Assembly (NCBI GenBank): GCA_965227445.1
Contig: OZ245751.1
Coordinates: 3,658,001-3,722,000 of the forward strand
Direction of reading: 5' to 3'
From: DT-110 sp030148525
GTDB taxonomy: Bacteria > Bacteroidota > Bacteroidia > Chitinophagales > Saprospiraceae
DNA: 64,000 nt
Shown: piece after piece, positions 43,774-51,916 of the stretch
Layout: each line of letters starts with the position of its first letter
Numbering within the stretch: position 1 is the first letter of the stretch
Notes under the pieces: model-generated
Seen by the model: the letters and a program-made list of their open reading frames with translations, nothing else
Told to the model about the DNA's origin: nothing
Databases searched by the model: none
Program-made: the position numbers and the translations under genes

Positions 43774-44826
43774 ATGATACCAAGTATCGTTTCTAATCCG
43801 CTTTACCGGCTTTCCCTGCTTGTTCTTTTGGTTACGGCCTCCGCTTTCTCCATCAAATGGAACAAATGCCAGCCGCTCCCCTCGGATCAGGAGAAGCTCA
43901 CCTTTACGTCCCCCGTACGGGTAATGTTTGAAGATCAGACAGGTAACTGGTGGTTCGGCAGCGACCGCGAGGGCGTGGTTCGCTTCGACGGAGACCACTG
44001 GACCTACTTCACCGTAGCCGACGGACTTGCCGGTAATCAAATCCGGAACATACAGGAGGATCGGGAGGGAAACCTGTGGTTTGAAACCGGTTCGGGGATC
44101 AGCAAGTACGATGGAACTACCTTCACAACGTACCCCGATGCTGGCCGCTGGCAGTTCCCGAACCGCCTGGAATGGGACTGGTCGATCCGTCACGGTGATC
44201 TGTGGTTTGGGGCCGGACCCCGCGATGGCGTGTACCACTACGAACATGAATCTCCGCATTACCTGGCTTTTCCGCCTACCGCAGATCCGGTAAACGCTCG
44301 TCCTGCCCATGTGTACACCACCTTCGAAGACGCCCGGAACAACATCTGGTTCGGCACCGTTGGCCGGGGTGTGATCCGGTATAACGGGCGGGAGTTTTTA
44401 TACCTGAACAATAACTGGCCGGCGGTACGGTCCATTCATCAGGATGACCGGGGAACCATTTGGATCGGCACCAACGGAGCCGGATTGATCCGGTACGATG
44501 GTAAAGAACTACGCAACTTCACTAATGTCCAGGGATTAGAAAATCCTGACTTCGTACAAACCGGGCAGGTATCCTACCGCCCCGAGACCATGGCCCGCAT
44601 ATGGTCGGTGACCCACGACCTGGGCGGGGACCTGTGGATAGCCACCATTGATGCCGGCATATGGCAGTACGATGGCCAACACCTCACCCACTACACCAGG
44701 GGCGACGGGCTGACCAGCCTGGAAGTACATACCATTTTCCGCGATCAACAGGGGAACATCTTCGCCGGTATGGGGGATGGCAGCGTATGTTGGTACGACG
44801 GGGATTGTTTTCAGAAGATCTATTGA
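43774..44826 (+). CDS. Two-component-regulator propeller protein (stand-alone)
   Basis: An exported beta-propeller of 350 residues built of reg_prop repeats (WWFGSDREGVVRFDG, LWFETGSGISKYDG, IWIGTNGAGLIRYDG, LWIATIDAGIWQYDG), about seven copies. These normally form the periplasmic sensor half of hybrid two-component systems. Here the propeller ends without a membrane helix or kinase. The N-terminus has a signal peptide or anchor (about 10-27). Its divergent neighbour is a transmembrane regulator with a small periplasmic domain, so the propeller may deliver a ligand signal to it. Confidence 0.82.
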   Translation: MIPSIVSNPLYRLSLLVLLVTASAFSIKWNKCQPLPSDQEKLTFTSPVRVMFEDQTGNWWFGSDREGVVRFDGDHWTYFTVADGLAGNQIRNIQEDREGNLWFETGSGISKYDGTTFTTYPDAGRWQFPNRLEWDWSIRHGDLWFGAGPRDGVYHYEHESPHYLAFPPTADPVNARPAHVYTTFEDARNNIWFGTVGRGVIRYNGREFLYLNNNWPAVRSIHQDDRGTIWIGTNGAGLIRYDGKELRNFTNVQGLENPDFVQTGQVSYRPETMARIWSVTHDLGGDLWIATIDAGIWQYDGQHLTHYTRGDGLTSLEVHTIFRDQQGNIFAGMGDGSVCWYDGDCFQKIY

Positions 44827-44894
44827 TGGGAGTTTGCCTAAAAGAACAGTTGCGTTCCCAAAAGATGATGCCAGAGGTAGGATAATCATTTTTT

Positions 44895-44924
44895 GGTCCA
44901 AGGTCCACGGTCCACGGTCCACGG
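44895..44924. repeat. GGTCCAC heptamer array
   Basis: GGTCCAA and three perfect GGTCCAC units follow in register after a T run. A related TTTTTTGGTCCAGGGTCC lies near 32678. Confidence 0.75.
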
Positions 44925-44959
44925 ATTTATCCTTAACCTAAATCTCAACCTTCCTAACA

Positions 44960-45093
44960 GGAGGTTGGGCATAGACTTATTCCTAAAGTGATAGTGATTC
45001 AGCCCCAACCTCCCGGTACCGGGTAGTAGGTAGAGGGTATTAGGATGTAGACGCGAGTCCTATTACCCTATACCAATTACCTTATACGAATTA
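44960..45093. repeat. Composite element, inverted copy
   Basis: Arms GGAGGTTGGG (44960-44969) and CCCAACCTCC (45004-45013) form an inverted repeat. It is followed by in-register heptamers TAGTAGG, TAGAGGG, TATTAGG, ATGTAGA (45024-45051) and CCCTATA, CCAATTA, CCTTATA, CGAATTA (45066-45093). It is the counterpart of 17982-18097 in opposite orientation; both share GGTAC between palindrome and heptamers. Confidence 0.65.
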
Positions 45094-45162
45094 CTTGCCA
45101 AAAAATCGGTTGCTGCCCGCCTGCGCATATTGGATCTTTGTCGGGAACCTAATGCACGGACT

Positions 45163-46224
45163 ATGCAAACCCAGGAAACCATTTCCACGGCTAAGGCCGA
45201 TGAGTACTACCGGGCGCTGCTCAACCGGGATTCGGAATACGTCGGCATCTTTTTCGTCGGGGTGCGGACGACCTCGGTATTCTGTATTGCCACCTGCCGG
45301 GCCCGCAAGCCCAATCGGGAGAATGTGGTGTTTTTCCGGCACTACAAAGAAGCGCTGGATCACGGATTTCGCCCCTGCAAGATCTGCTGCCCCACCGAGC
45401 ATGCCAGCCCTACACCGGAGGAAGTACAAGCCGCGATACAATTGGTAAAAAATCACCCGAAAGAAAAGATCACCGACCAGCGACTGCGGGAGGAAGCCAT
45501 CAGCCCCGATCTGGTACGCCGTTGGTTTAAGAAGCAGTACGGCCTGACTTTCCACGCTTTCCAACGCATGTACCGCATCAATAATGCCTATAAAGAATTG
45601 AAAGATGGTAAACGGGCCACCGATACGGCCTTTGACCTGGGCTACGAATCCCTGAGCGGCTTCGGGTATACCTTCAAAAAACTGATCGGGAAAGCCCCCA
45701 CCCGGAGTAACGGACAACAGGTGATTCTGATCAACCGGTTTACCTCACCTCTCGGCCCCATGTTTGTCTGTGCCACAGACGAAGGCATTTGCCTGCTGGA
45801 ATTCACCGACCGGCGCATGCTGGAAACGGAGTTTCGCGATCTGCAAAAACGCCTGAATGCAACCATCCTGATCGGGGAAAACGATCACAGCAAACACGCC
45901 AAACGGGAACTTCAGGAGTATTTTGCCGGAAGGCGGAAAACCTTCACCGTACCCTTACACGCACCGGGTACTGATTTTCAACAACAGGTCTGGAAACGCC
46001 TACAGGATATCCCCTATGGTTCCACGGTGTCCTATCAGGAGCAGGCCCGGCGGCTGGGCAACCCTAAAGCCGTACGCGCCGTAGCCCGCGCCAATGGTAT
46101 GAACCGCATTGCCATCATCATTCCCTGTCACCGGGTGATCGGTAAGGACGGTAGTCTGACCGGATACGGTGGCGGGTTGGAACGCAAAAAATGGCTACTG
46201 GAACACGAGCAAAAAAACACGTGA
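45163..46224 (+). CDS. ada: Ada-type regulator and O6-methylguanine-DNA methyltransferase
   Basis: A bifunctional DNA alkylation-response protein of 353 residues, starting at the ATG at 45163. The N-terminal zinc site has FCIATC and CKICCP, giving the four cysteines that sense methyl phosphotriesters. An AraC-type HTH follows (about 90-180, RRWFKKQYGLTFHAFQRMYRI). The C-terminal methyltransferase carries the acceptor Cys in IIPCHRVIG with GYGGGLERKKWLLEHE. All key residues are present, so both repair and self-activation of repair genes are expected. Confidence 0.92.
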   Translation: MQTQETISTAKADEYYRALLNRDSEYVGIFFVGVRTTSVFCIATCRARKPNRENVVFFRHYKEALDHGFRPCKICCPTEHASPTPEEVQAAIQLVKNHPKEKITDQRLREEAISPDLVRRWFKKQYGLTFHAFQRMYRINNAYKELKDGKRATDTAFDLGYESLSGFGYTFKKLIGKAPTRSNGQQVILINRFTSPLGPMFVCATDEGICLLEFTDRRMLETEFRDLQKRLNATILIGENDHSKHAKRELQEYFAGRRKTFTVPLHAPGTDFQQQVWKRLQDIPYGSTVSYQEQARRLGNPKAVRAVARANGMNRIAIIIPCHRVIGKDGSLTGYGGGLERKKWLLEHEQKNT

Positions 46225-46266
46225 AACTGTGTATATTAAGGGAGAACTATACCAAGAGCCCTGCCT

Positions 46267-46794
46267 ATGCCCTCTGTTACCTTTACCACCGACCGGCTGT
46301 TCCTGCGCCCCACCACTGAAGCAGATGCCCCCCTGATCCTGGCGGTCATGAACACCCCGAAATTTCACCAGTTTGTGGGAGACCGGGGTTTGCGAACCGA
46401 AGCGGATGCCGCCGAATATATCCGCACCAAAATGCTTCCACAGATCTCCGAAAAAGGCTACGGTAATTACTGTCTGGTCCGCCAGGAAGATGAGGTGGCC
46501 GTTGGCATCTGCGGGCTATACCAGCGCCCCGGCCTGGCGCATACCGACCTTGGATTCGGACTCCTGCCCGAACACGAAGGCAGAGGCTACGCCTACGAAG
46601 CAGCCCACCGCTTGCTGGAGGCTGCGCACACTGATTTTGGGTTGACGCGCATTCAGGCCATTACAGCTATGAAGCATGAGGCATCGCAACGCATACTGGC
46701 CAAGCTTGGCTTTCGCCAAAAGGGAACCACGGTACTGCCCGGTGAGTCGGAAGAATTGCGACTATACGAATGGCGGGCGTTTGAGCGTTATTAG
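46267..46794 (+). CDS. GNAT N-acetyltransferase
   Basis: A RimJ/RimL-type acetyltransferase of 175 residues. It opens TDRLFLRPTTEADAPLI; the acetyl-CoA loop is EHEGRGYAYEAAHRLLEAA, followed by ASQRILAKLGFRQKG. The GFRQK stretch is encoded by an exact GGCTTTCGCCAAAA copy (46708-46721). It lies 42 bp after ada. The substrate is unknown. Confidence 0.85.
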   Translation: MPSVTFTTDRLFLRPTTEADAPLILAVMNTPKFHQFVGDRGLRTEADAAEYIRTKMLPQISEKGYGNYCLVRQEDEVAVGICGLYQRPGLAHTDLGFGLLPEHEGRGYAYEAAHRLLEAAHTDFGLTRIQAITAMKHEASQRILAKLGFRQKGTTVLPGESEELRLYEWRAFERY

Positions 46795-46817
46795 GAATAA
46801 CACCCAACCCAATATCC

Positions 46818-47795
46818 ATGACCGAGTCCAGGAGCGCCCGTAAATTATGGCCATTCTTCACGGTATTATTGCTCTGGACAGGTTGCTCCGGAGGACCCGG
46901 CATACCGAACGTTCAACCGCTTACTTTCCCCGCCACCACCAAAGCATTTCAGCAGCAGATGATCGGGCAGCTTACCGGTGAACAGCCGTTCGGTCTGGCT
47001 AATGGTTCATCCACATCACTGCCCAGCCGCTGGAGCCGATCGGAACGCAACCTGACCGTACATTATCTGGAGGCATTGATCCGATCTATGGGGCTGGTTC
47101 CCGAACGACATACGTACCGGTTTGCCCATAGCAATCCCGGTATCGATATGCTCCTGGAACCCTTCCGTGGCACTAACGTCTATGCAGAATTGCCGGCAAC
47201 AGTAGTAACTTCGGAGTATTTGGTATTGGGGGCTCACTACGACACGGGGGCCCGCGGAGTACCCGGCGCCATCGATAATGCTTCGGGCATGGCCCTGATT
47301 GCCCGGGTTTTACAGCAGGCTTCCGAGTTATCCCTGCGCAATAAAAACCTGATCGTAGTATTTCTCGATCAGGAGGAAGAAGAGCTGATCGGCAGTCAGG
47401 CTTTCGCCAAAAAACTGAAGCGGGAAGGGAAGCAAGTCCATTCTGTACATACGATCGATATGGTGGGATGGGACGGCGATAACAACCGCGAAGTGGAGCT
47501 GGAAATGCCCAGTGCCCGATTGGAAGAACTATACAGGAAGCACGCCAAACAACTTGGCATCCCGATCTATACGACCCAGATCAATTCCACCGATCATTTT
47601 TCCTTTATCCAGCAGGGTTACGAGGCAGTAGGCATTAGTCAGGCTTACGCCAAAAGAGATAATTCCGGAAAGAAAGACACCCCGGAAGACGTATACGGGC
47701 TGGTAAACTTCGAGTACCTGGCCTCCACTACGGAATTGGTGTTTGGGGTAATCGCAGACATTCTGACCTCAAAAGACTCGACCGATGAATCCTAA
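46818..47795 (+). CDS. M28-family metallopeptidase lipoprotein
   Basis: A zinc aminopeptidase-like lipoprotein of 325 residues (lipobox TGC near residue 23). Metal and catalytic residues are visible in GAHYDTGARGVPGAIDNASG, FLDQEEEELIGSQAF, DMVGWDGD and STDHFSFIQQG. It would remove N-terminal residues of peptides in the periplasm. The AFAKK codons at 47399-47412 form an exact GGCTTTCGCCAAAA motif. Its 3' end overlaps the next gene by 11 bp. Confidence 0.87.
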   Translation: MTESRSARKLWPFFTVLLLWTGCSGGPGIPNVQPLTFPATTKAFQQQMIGQLTGEQPFGLANGSSTSLPSRWSRSERNLTVHYLEALIRSMGLVPERHTYRFAHSNPGIDMLLEPFRGTNVYAELPATVVTSEYLVLGAHYDTGARGVPGAIDNASGMALIARVLQQASELSLRNKNLIVVFLDQEEEELIGSQAFAKKLKREGKQVHSVHTIDMVGWDGDNNREVELEMPSARLEELYRKHAKQLGIPIYTTQINSTDHFSFIQQGYEAVGISQAYAKRDNSGKKDTPEDVYGLVNFEYLASTTELVFGVIADILTSKDSTDES

Positions 47796-48183
47796 ACAAA
47801 CCACTCTGGCACTTTTGGGATTAAGCCTGCTGTTTTTCCTGCGCAAGGGCGTTCAATATGCGGTATTGGGCAGCTATCTTCCGCTGGCATTTGCCCTGCT
47901 GTTTACCCTGGTTCTGGGATTGAGTTTATCCGGCAGCCCGCGCATCTTCCACCTCTCCGCCCGGATTTGGGGCATACTCTTAATTGCCTGGGCAGTGATC
48001 CGGCTGTTCTTTTCGGTCCTCACCATCATAATAAAGCCACTCAAAGAATATCATTTAACCCAGCAGTTTGGGGTGGCGGGTATGGTGTTAAGTATAGGAG
48101 TACTCCTGGTGGGCATCTGGTTGCTGCGCAGTCTGCCCTTTTTGCGTAAGCATCAATCCGGTTTTTCGCCTGACCGGAACTAA
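47785..48183 (+). CDS. Small membrane protein, unknown
   Basis: A protein of 132 residues with four predicted membrane helices (about 8-22, 29-47, 55-78, 95-115) and a short basic tail. I do not recognise a family. Overlap of its start with the end of the M28 gene indicates co-transcription. Confidence 0.65.
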   Translation: MNPKQTTLALLGLSLLFFLRKGVQYAVLGSYLPLAFALLFTLVLGLSLSGSPRIFHLSARIWGILLIAWAVIRLFFSVLTIIIKPLKEYHLTQQFGVAGMVLSIGVLLVGIWLLRSLPFLRKHQSGFSPDRN

Positions 48184-48260
48184 TCACCACCTATGTCAAC
48201 TACCGCCCCGATTATTCGTACTGCACCGTCCCGAGACGGAGCATGCGCTGATCCCCCAAT

Positions 48261-48515
48261 GTGCCGATCCACATCCTGACCGGAGGCCTCTACAATCCGC
48301 CCGCTGAGTACCAAACCACGGAATACGATCGCGAGGCCTATTTCCGGTCTAAAATGGGCCACCGCCTGGTTCGCTGGACGGAGGTGGTCAATTCCGTGGA
48401 TAAGGGTATGCTCTTCTACAGTGCCGATGCGGGACACTTTGTCCACTACTACGATCCGGAGTTGCTGATTTCGAGTGTTAAGATAGCGCTGATTGATTAT
48501 GCGTTATCGAAGTGA
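48261..48515 (+). pseudogene. C-terminal fragment of an alpha/beta hydrolase
   Basis: Eighty-four codons read HILTGGLYNPPAEY, AYFRSKMGHRLVRWTEVVNS and FYSADAGHFVHYYDPELL, the acid and His region of an alpha/beta hydrolase. Upstream (48184-48260) related codons (TEHALIPQCAD) appear in another frame, suggesting a frameshift. The nucleophile domain is absent. Confidence 0.6.
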
Positions 48516-48549
48516 ATTTTTAATTTTTAGTGTTTAATTTTTAATTAGA
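48515..48549. repeat. AATTTTT heptamer array
   Basis: AATTTTT, AATTTTT, AGTGTTT, AATTTTT and AATTAGA follow in register, beginning at the stop codon of the preceding fragment. Confidence 0.65.
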
Positions 48550-48645
48550 ATTCGTGTTTGCCCTGCGGGCGGCGGGTTGGAGGCTGCAATAGAGAAGGCG
48601 GACCTACGCTTGCGCAAGGATGAACCGCCTATTCATCTTTCATCA

Positions 48646-48708
48646 TTGAGCTGTGAGCATTAAGCTGTGAAGCAGGTAATTGAGCACTGAGCACTGAACA
48701 TTGCCCAT
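48646..48708. repeat. Long degenerate heptamer array (TGAGCAC type)
   Basis: Nine units keep a strict seven-base register: TTGAGCT, GTGAGCA, TTAAGCT, GTGAAGC, AGGTAAT, TGAGCAC, TGAGCAC, TGAACAT, TGCCCAT. It lies 38 bp before the DUF6090-like gene. Confidence 0.7.
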
Positions 48709-48745
48709 TTTTCTCCATATTTAGGAGCCACCGAAAACGTGAACT

Positions 48746-49507
48746 ATGCTCCAATACTTCCGTCGAATTCGCCGCAACCTGCTGGATCAGGGATCCGTGC
48801 GTAAATACCTGCTGTATGCTGTCGGGGAGATCGGGTTAGTGGTGATCGGGATTCTGCTGGCACTGGCCATCGACAATGCGCGGGAGGCCCGCCAGCAGAA
48901 CCAAAAAGAACAGACGTATCTGGAAGGGTTACGCAATGACTTTCGAACCAACCGGCAAAAGCTGCTCACTTTAGTGGACATCAATCAAGAAAACTACGCC
49001 AACACAAAGGCGATATTAACCATCCTTTCAGAACCAGAGATTCAGGTAGCCAAAGATAGCCTGTCGCAGTTGTTCTATGGCGCCATGGCTTATGATATTC
49101 GCTACAACCCGAATAATTCCCTCTTACTGGAAATGGTAAATTCTGGTAGTCTGAAAGACCTGTCTAATCAGGAGCTGCGGATCCGGCTGACCAACTGGCT
49201 GGCCACCCTGGAAGATATTGCCAAGCAAGAGGAAGCTCTGGCCAGGGATCGCGACAAGGTGCTGGATCTATTTCGAAATACTCCACTGCGGGTGCGTGTC
49301 CTGTTCGATCACATACCGGAATACCGACAGGATATAGCACTCCCCGCAGTACATCAGGATGTGTCTATGATTGATTTTTTTCGGTCACCCGAACTGGAAA
49401 ACAACCTCCTCTTTTTTATGCTAACTACTAATGCAACGGAGACAGCGCATTATCAGCCGCTACTGGCGGAAATAGAATATATCCTGACCCTTTTGGAAGC
49501 ATCCTGA
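48746..49507 (+). CDS. DUF6090-like membrane protein
   Basis: A protein of 253 residues. It starts with a basic stretch (FRRIRRNLLDQGSVRKYLLYAVGEI), one membrane helix (IGLVVIGILLALAID), then NAREARQQNQKEQTYLEGLRNDF and a helical periplasmic domain. This opening is typical of the DUF6090 family, common in Bacteroidota. The function is unknown. Confidence 0.8.
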   Translation: MLQYFRRIRRNLLDQGSVRKYLLYAVGEIGLVVIGILLALAIDNAREARQQNQKEQTYLEGLRNDFRTNRQKLLTLVDINQENYANTKAILTILSEPEIQVAKDSLSQLFYGAMAYDIRYNPNNSLLLEMVNSGSLKDLSNQELRIRLTNWLATLEDIAKQEEALARDRDKVLDLFRNTPLRVRVLFDHIPEYRQDIALPAVHQDVSMIDFFRSPELENNLLFFMLTTNATETAHYQPLLAEIEYILTLLEAS

Positions 49508-49619
49508 ATGGTTGATTTAGCGATTGCCTTTGTATCTGACCGGATGCTAACTGGTCGTTTCTTTGCCGGTGACGAGGAAAAGGAGTCAGGTATTAGTGCC
49601 ATTGAACATTACATACAGA

Positions 49620-51182
49620 ATGATGACCAACAACCCGTATCGCTTTCGAATATTGATCACCCTGGCAGGTATCCTTTTGCTTTATTCCTGCCGGCAACAC
49701 AAGGCGGAATCCCCACCCAATATCATTGTCTTTCTGGTCGATGATCTGGGTTGGCAGGATACCTCGGTCCCCTTTCATTCGAATACCACTCCACTGAATC
49801 AGCGGTATCACACGCCAAATATGGAGCGGCTGGCGAAAGCAGGAATGACATTCACCCAGGCGTATGCTGCCTGTGTCTGCTCGCCCAGCCGGATCAGCCT
49901 GATGACCGGGATGAATGCGGCCCGGCACCGGGTGACCAACTGGACGCTGCGCAAGGACACCAAGACCGATGGGAAGAGTCCGGTCATCGAAACACCAGAC
50001 TGGAATTATAACGGATTGAACACCGAGCCCGGTATCTCCAACACTATTGTCGCTACGCCCCTGCCCCAAGTATTGCAGCAAGCCGGGTATACGACCATTC
50101 ACATCGGCAAGGCCCATTTCGCGGCCATGGAGACCCCCTGTGCTGATCCGCTCGCATGTGGGTTCGACATCAACGTAGCCGGTCATGCGGCCGGCGGACC
50201 AGGAAGCCACCAGGGTCTGAACAATTTCGGCAATCACCCGGATGGTCAGCCCAATCCGCCCTGGAGCGTGCCGGGCCTGGAAAAATACCACGGACAGGAC
50301 ATTAACCTCACGGAAGCCTTAACCCGCGAGGCCCTGCAGATCCTCGACACCGTAGCCGGACAGGAAGATCCCTTTTTCCTGTATATGGCCCACTATGCCG
50401 TACACGCACCGATTCAGCCGGATAAACCATTCGTTCAGAGGTATCTGGACCAGGGACTGGATACCGTGGAAGCACGGTATGCCTCCATGGTTGAGGGGAT
50501 GGATAAAAGCCTGGGGGACATCCTTGATTTTCTGGAGGAAAACGATTTGGTCAGAGAGACCATCGTCCTGTTCATGTCGGATAACGGCGGCCTGAGTGCG
50601 GTGGCCCGCGGCGGGCAGGCGCATACCCACAATGCCCCCCTGAACAGTGGGAAGGGCTCCGCCTACGAAGGTGGTGTGCGGGAGCCCATGATCGTACGTT
50701 GGCCGGGAAACGTACCGCCCGGAACCACCAGCCAACAGCCCGTGATCATTGAAGACTACTTTCCCACCCTTTTAGATATAGCTGGCCTACCAGATACTGC
50801 CCGACAGATAGTCGATGGAATAAGCTTTTATCCTCAGCTTACGCAAAAAGAAGCAATAACTCCCGATCGTCCGCTGTTCTGGCATTATCCGAATGTGTGG
50901 GGGCCAAGTGGCCCCGGCATTGGTCCCTACAGTGCGGTACGGCGCGGTGATTGGAAACTCATTTACTTTCACGAGGATCAGCGAACGGAGCTGTATAATC
51001 TGGAGCGAGACATCGGCGAGACCAATGATCTGTCGGAACAGGAAACGGACATCCGCCTGGCATTAGCCTCCCTGCTTGGCACTTTCCTGCGATCCGTGGA
51101 AGCGCAAATGCCAATAGACAAAGCAAGCGGTCAATTAGTACCCTGGCCCGATGAGGTGAAAAAACATACACCAACAGAATAA
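49620..51182 (+). CDS. Sulfatase lipoprotein
   Basis: A type I sulfatase of 520 residues, lipid-anchored through LYSC after the start at 49620. Metal site NIIVFLVDDLGWQDT is present. The formylglycine motif CSPSRISLMTG is intact, with the Cys codon at 49878-49880. Further signatures are HIGKAHF, HAPIQPDKPF, and SDNGGLSAV with later Lys/His ligands. It would remove sulfate esters from glycans such as algal polysaccharides after activation by a formylglycine-generating enzyme, which is not in the window. The glycan is unknown. Confidence 0.9.
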   Translation: MMTNNPYRFRILITLAGILLLYSCRQHKAESPPNIIVFLVDDLGWQDTSVPFHSNTTPLNQRYHTPNMERLAKAGMTFTQAYAACVCSPSRISLMTGMNAARHRVTNWTLRKDTKTDGKSPVIETPDWNYNGLNTEPGISNTIVATPLPQVLQQAGYTTIHIGKAHFAAMETPCADPLACGFDINVAGHAAGGPGSHQGLNNFGNHPDGQPNPPWSVPGLEKYHGQDINLTEALTREALQILDTVAGQEDPFFLYMAHYAVHAPIQPDKPFVQRYLDQGLDTVEARYASMVEGMDKSLGDILDFLEENDLVRETIVLFMSDNGGLSAVARGGQAHTHNAPLNSGKGSAYEGGVREPMIVRWPGNVPPGTTSQQPVIIEDYFPTLLDIAGLPDTARQIVDGISFYPQLTQKEAITPDRPLFWHYPNVWGPSGPGIGPYSAVRRGDWKLIYFHEDQRTELYNLERDIGETNDLSEQETDIRLALASLLGTFLRSVEAQMPIDKASGQLVPWPDEVKKHTPTE

Positions 51183-51271
51183 GGCTACCTGCGATAAATC
51201 GCCTGGCGATGGTTCCGAAGGATTGGTTATTTTGAAGTGTCCGATACCTGCCAACCGCAAAAGATCCGAAC

Positions 51272-51832
51272 ATGATCATTTATCTAAAAAACATGGTTTG
51301 CAATCGCTGCAAAATGGTGGTCAAAGACATCTTCGAAGAAGTCGGCCTGCACCCTATTCGCGTTGCCCTGGGAGAAGTAGAAATCCAAGAAGATGACATA
51401 GGCCCACTCCGGGATAATTTGGTTCAAAAAGTACAGTCCGTAGGTTTTGAGATACTGGACGATAAAAAGAGCCGAACTATTGAAAAGATAAAAACCCTGA
51501 TCACGGATTTAGTGCATAACCAGAATAATGCGCTGGATACCACCCTTTCGGAATACTTAGCCCGGGAACTGCGACAGGATTACAGTGCGCTTAGCACTTT
51601 ATTCTCCGAAGTGGAAGGGATAACCATTGAAAAATACGTCATTCACCAGAAGATCGAGAAGGTGAAAGAATTGCTGGTATACGATGAGAAAACGCTCAGT
51701 GAGATTGCCTTTCAGTTGCATTATTCCAGTGCTGCCTATTTGAGCAATCAGTTCAAAAAAGTAACCGGACTCAGCCCGAGTCACTTCAAAAAACAGCGGT
51801 CCGTTGACCGAAAGCCACTCGATGAGGTCTAA
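51272..51832 (+). CDS. AraC-type regulator with HMA-like metal site
   Basis: A small regulator of 186 residues. Residues 1-60 resemble a degenerate HMA fold with CNRC at 10-13, and the C-terminal 90 residues are an AraC HTH (YVIHQKIEKVKELLVYDEKTLSEIAFQLHYSSAAYLSNQFKKVTG). It lies 84 bp before the copper ATPase on the same strand and probably senses Cu(I) or a related ion to control it. This N-terminal type is widespread next to copper or silver exporters in Bacteroidota, but I know of no structural description. Confidence 0.82.
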   Translation: MIIYLKNMVCNRCKMVVKDIFEEVGLHPIRVALGEVEIQEDDIGPLRDNLVQKVQSVGFEILDDKKSRTIEKIKTLITDLVHNQNNALDTTLSEYLARELRQDYSALSTLFSEVEGITIEKYVIHQKIEKVKELLVYDEKTLSEIAFQLHYSSAAYLSNQFKKVTGLSPSHFKKQRSVDRKPLDEV

Positions 51833-51916
51833 AATTATACAAGTCTTTTCCAAAATAGTGTAACACACCACCGACAATAAGCCCCGACCTTTGTGTTGTA
51901 CTAAAAGAAGATCGCT

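Larger units (their letters stand above)
44827..45162. other. Repeat-filled gap
   Basis: This 336-bp stretch has no gene. It contains the GGTCCAC heptamers at 44895-44924 and the composite palindrome/heptamer element at 44960-45093. A GATCTTTG word (45133-45140), one mismatch from the -7 consensus, lies 22 bp before the Ada start. Confidence 0.6.
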
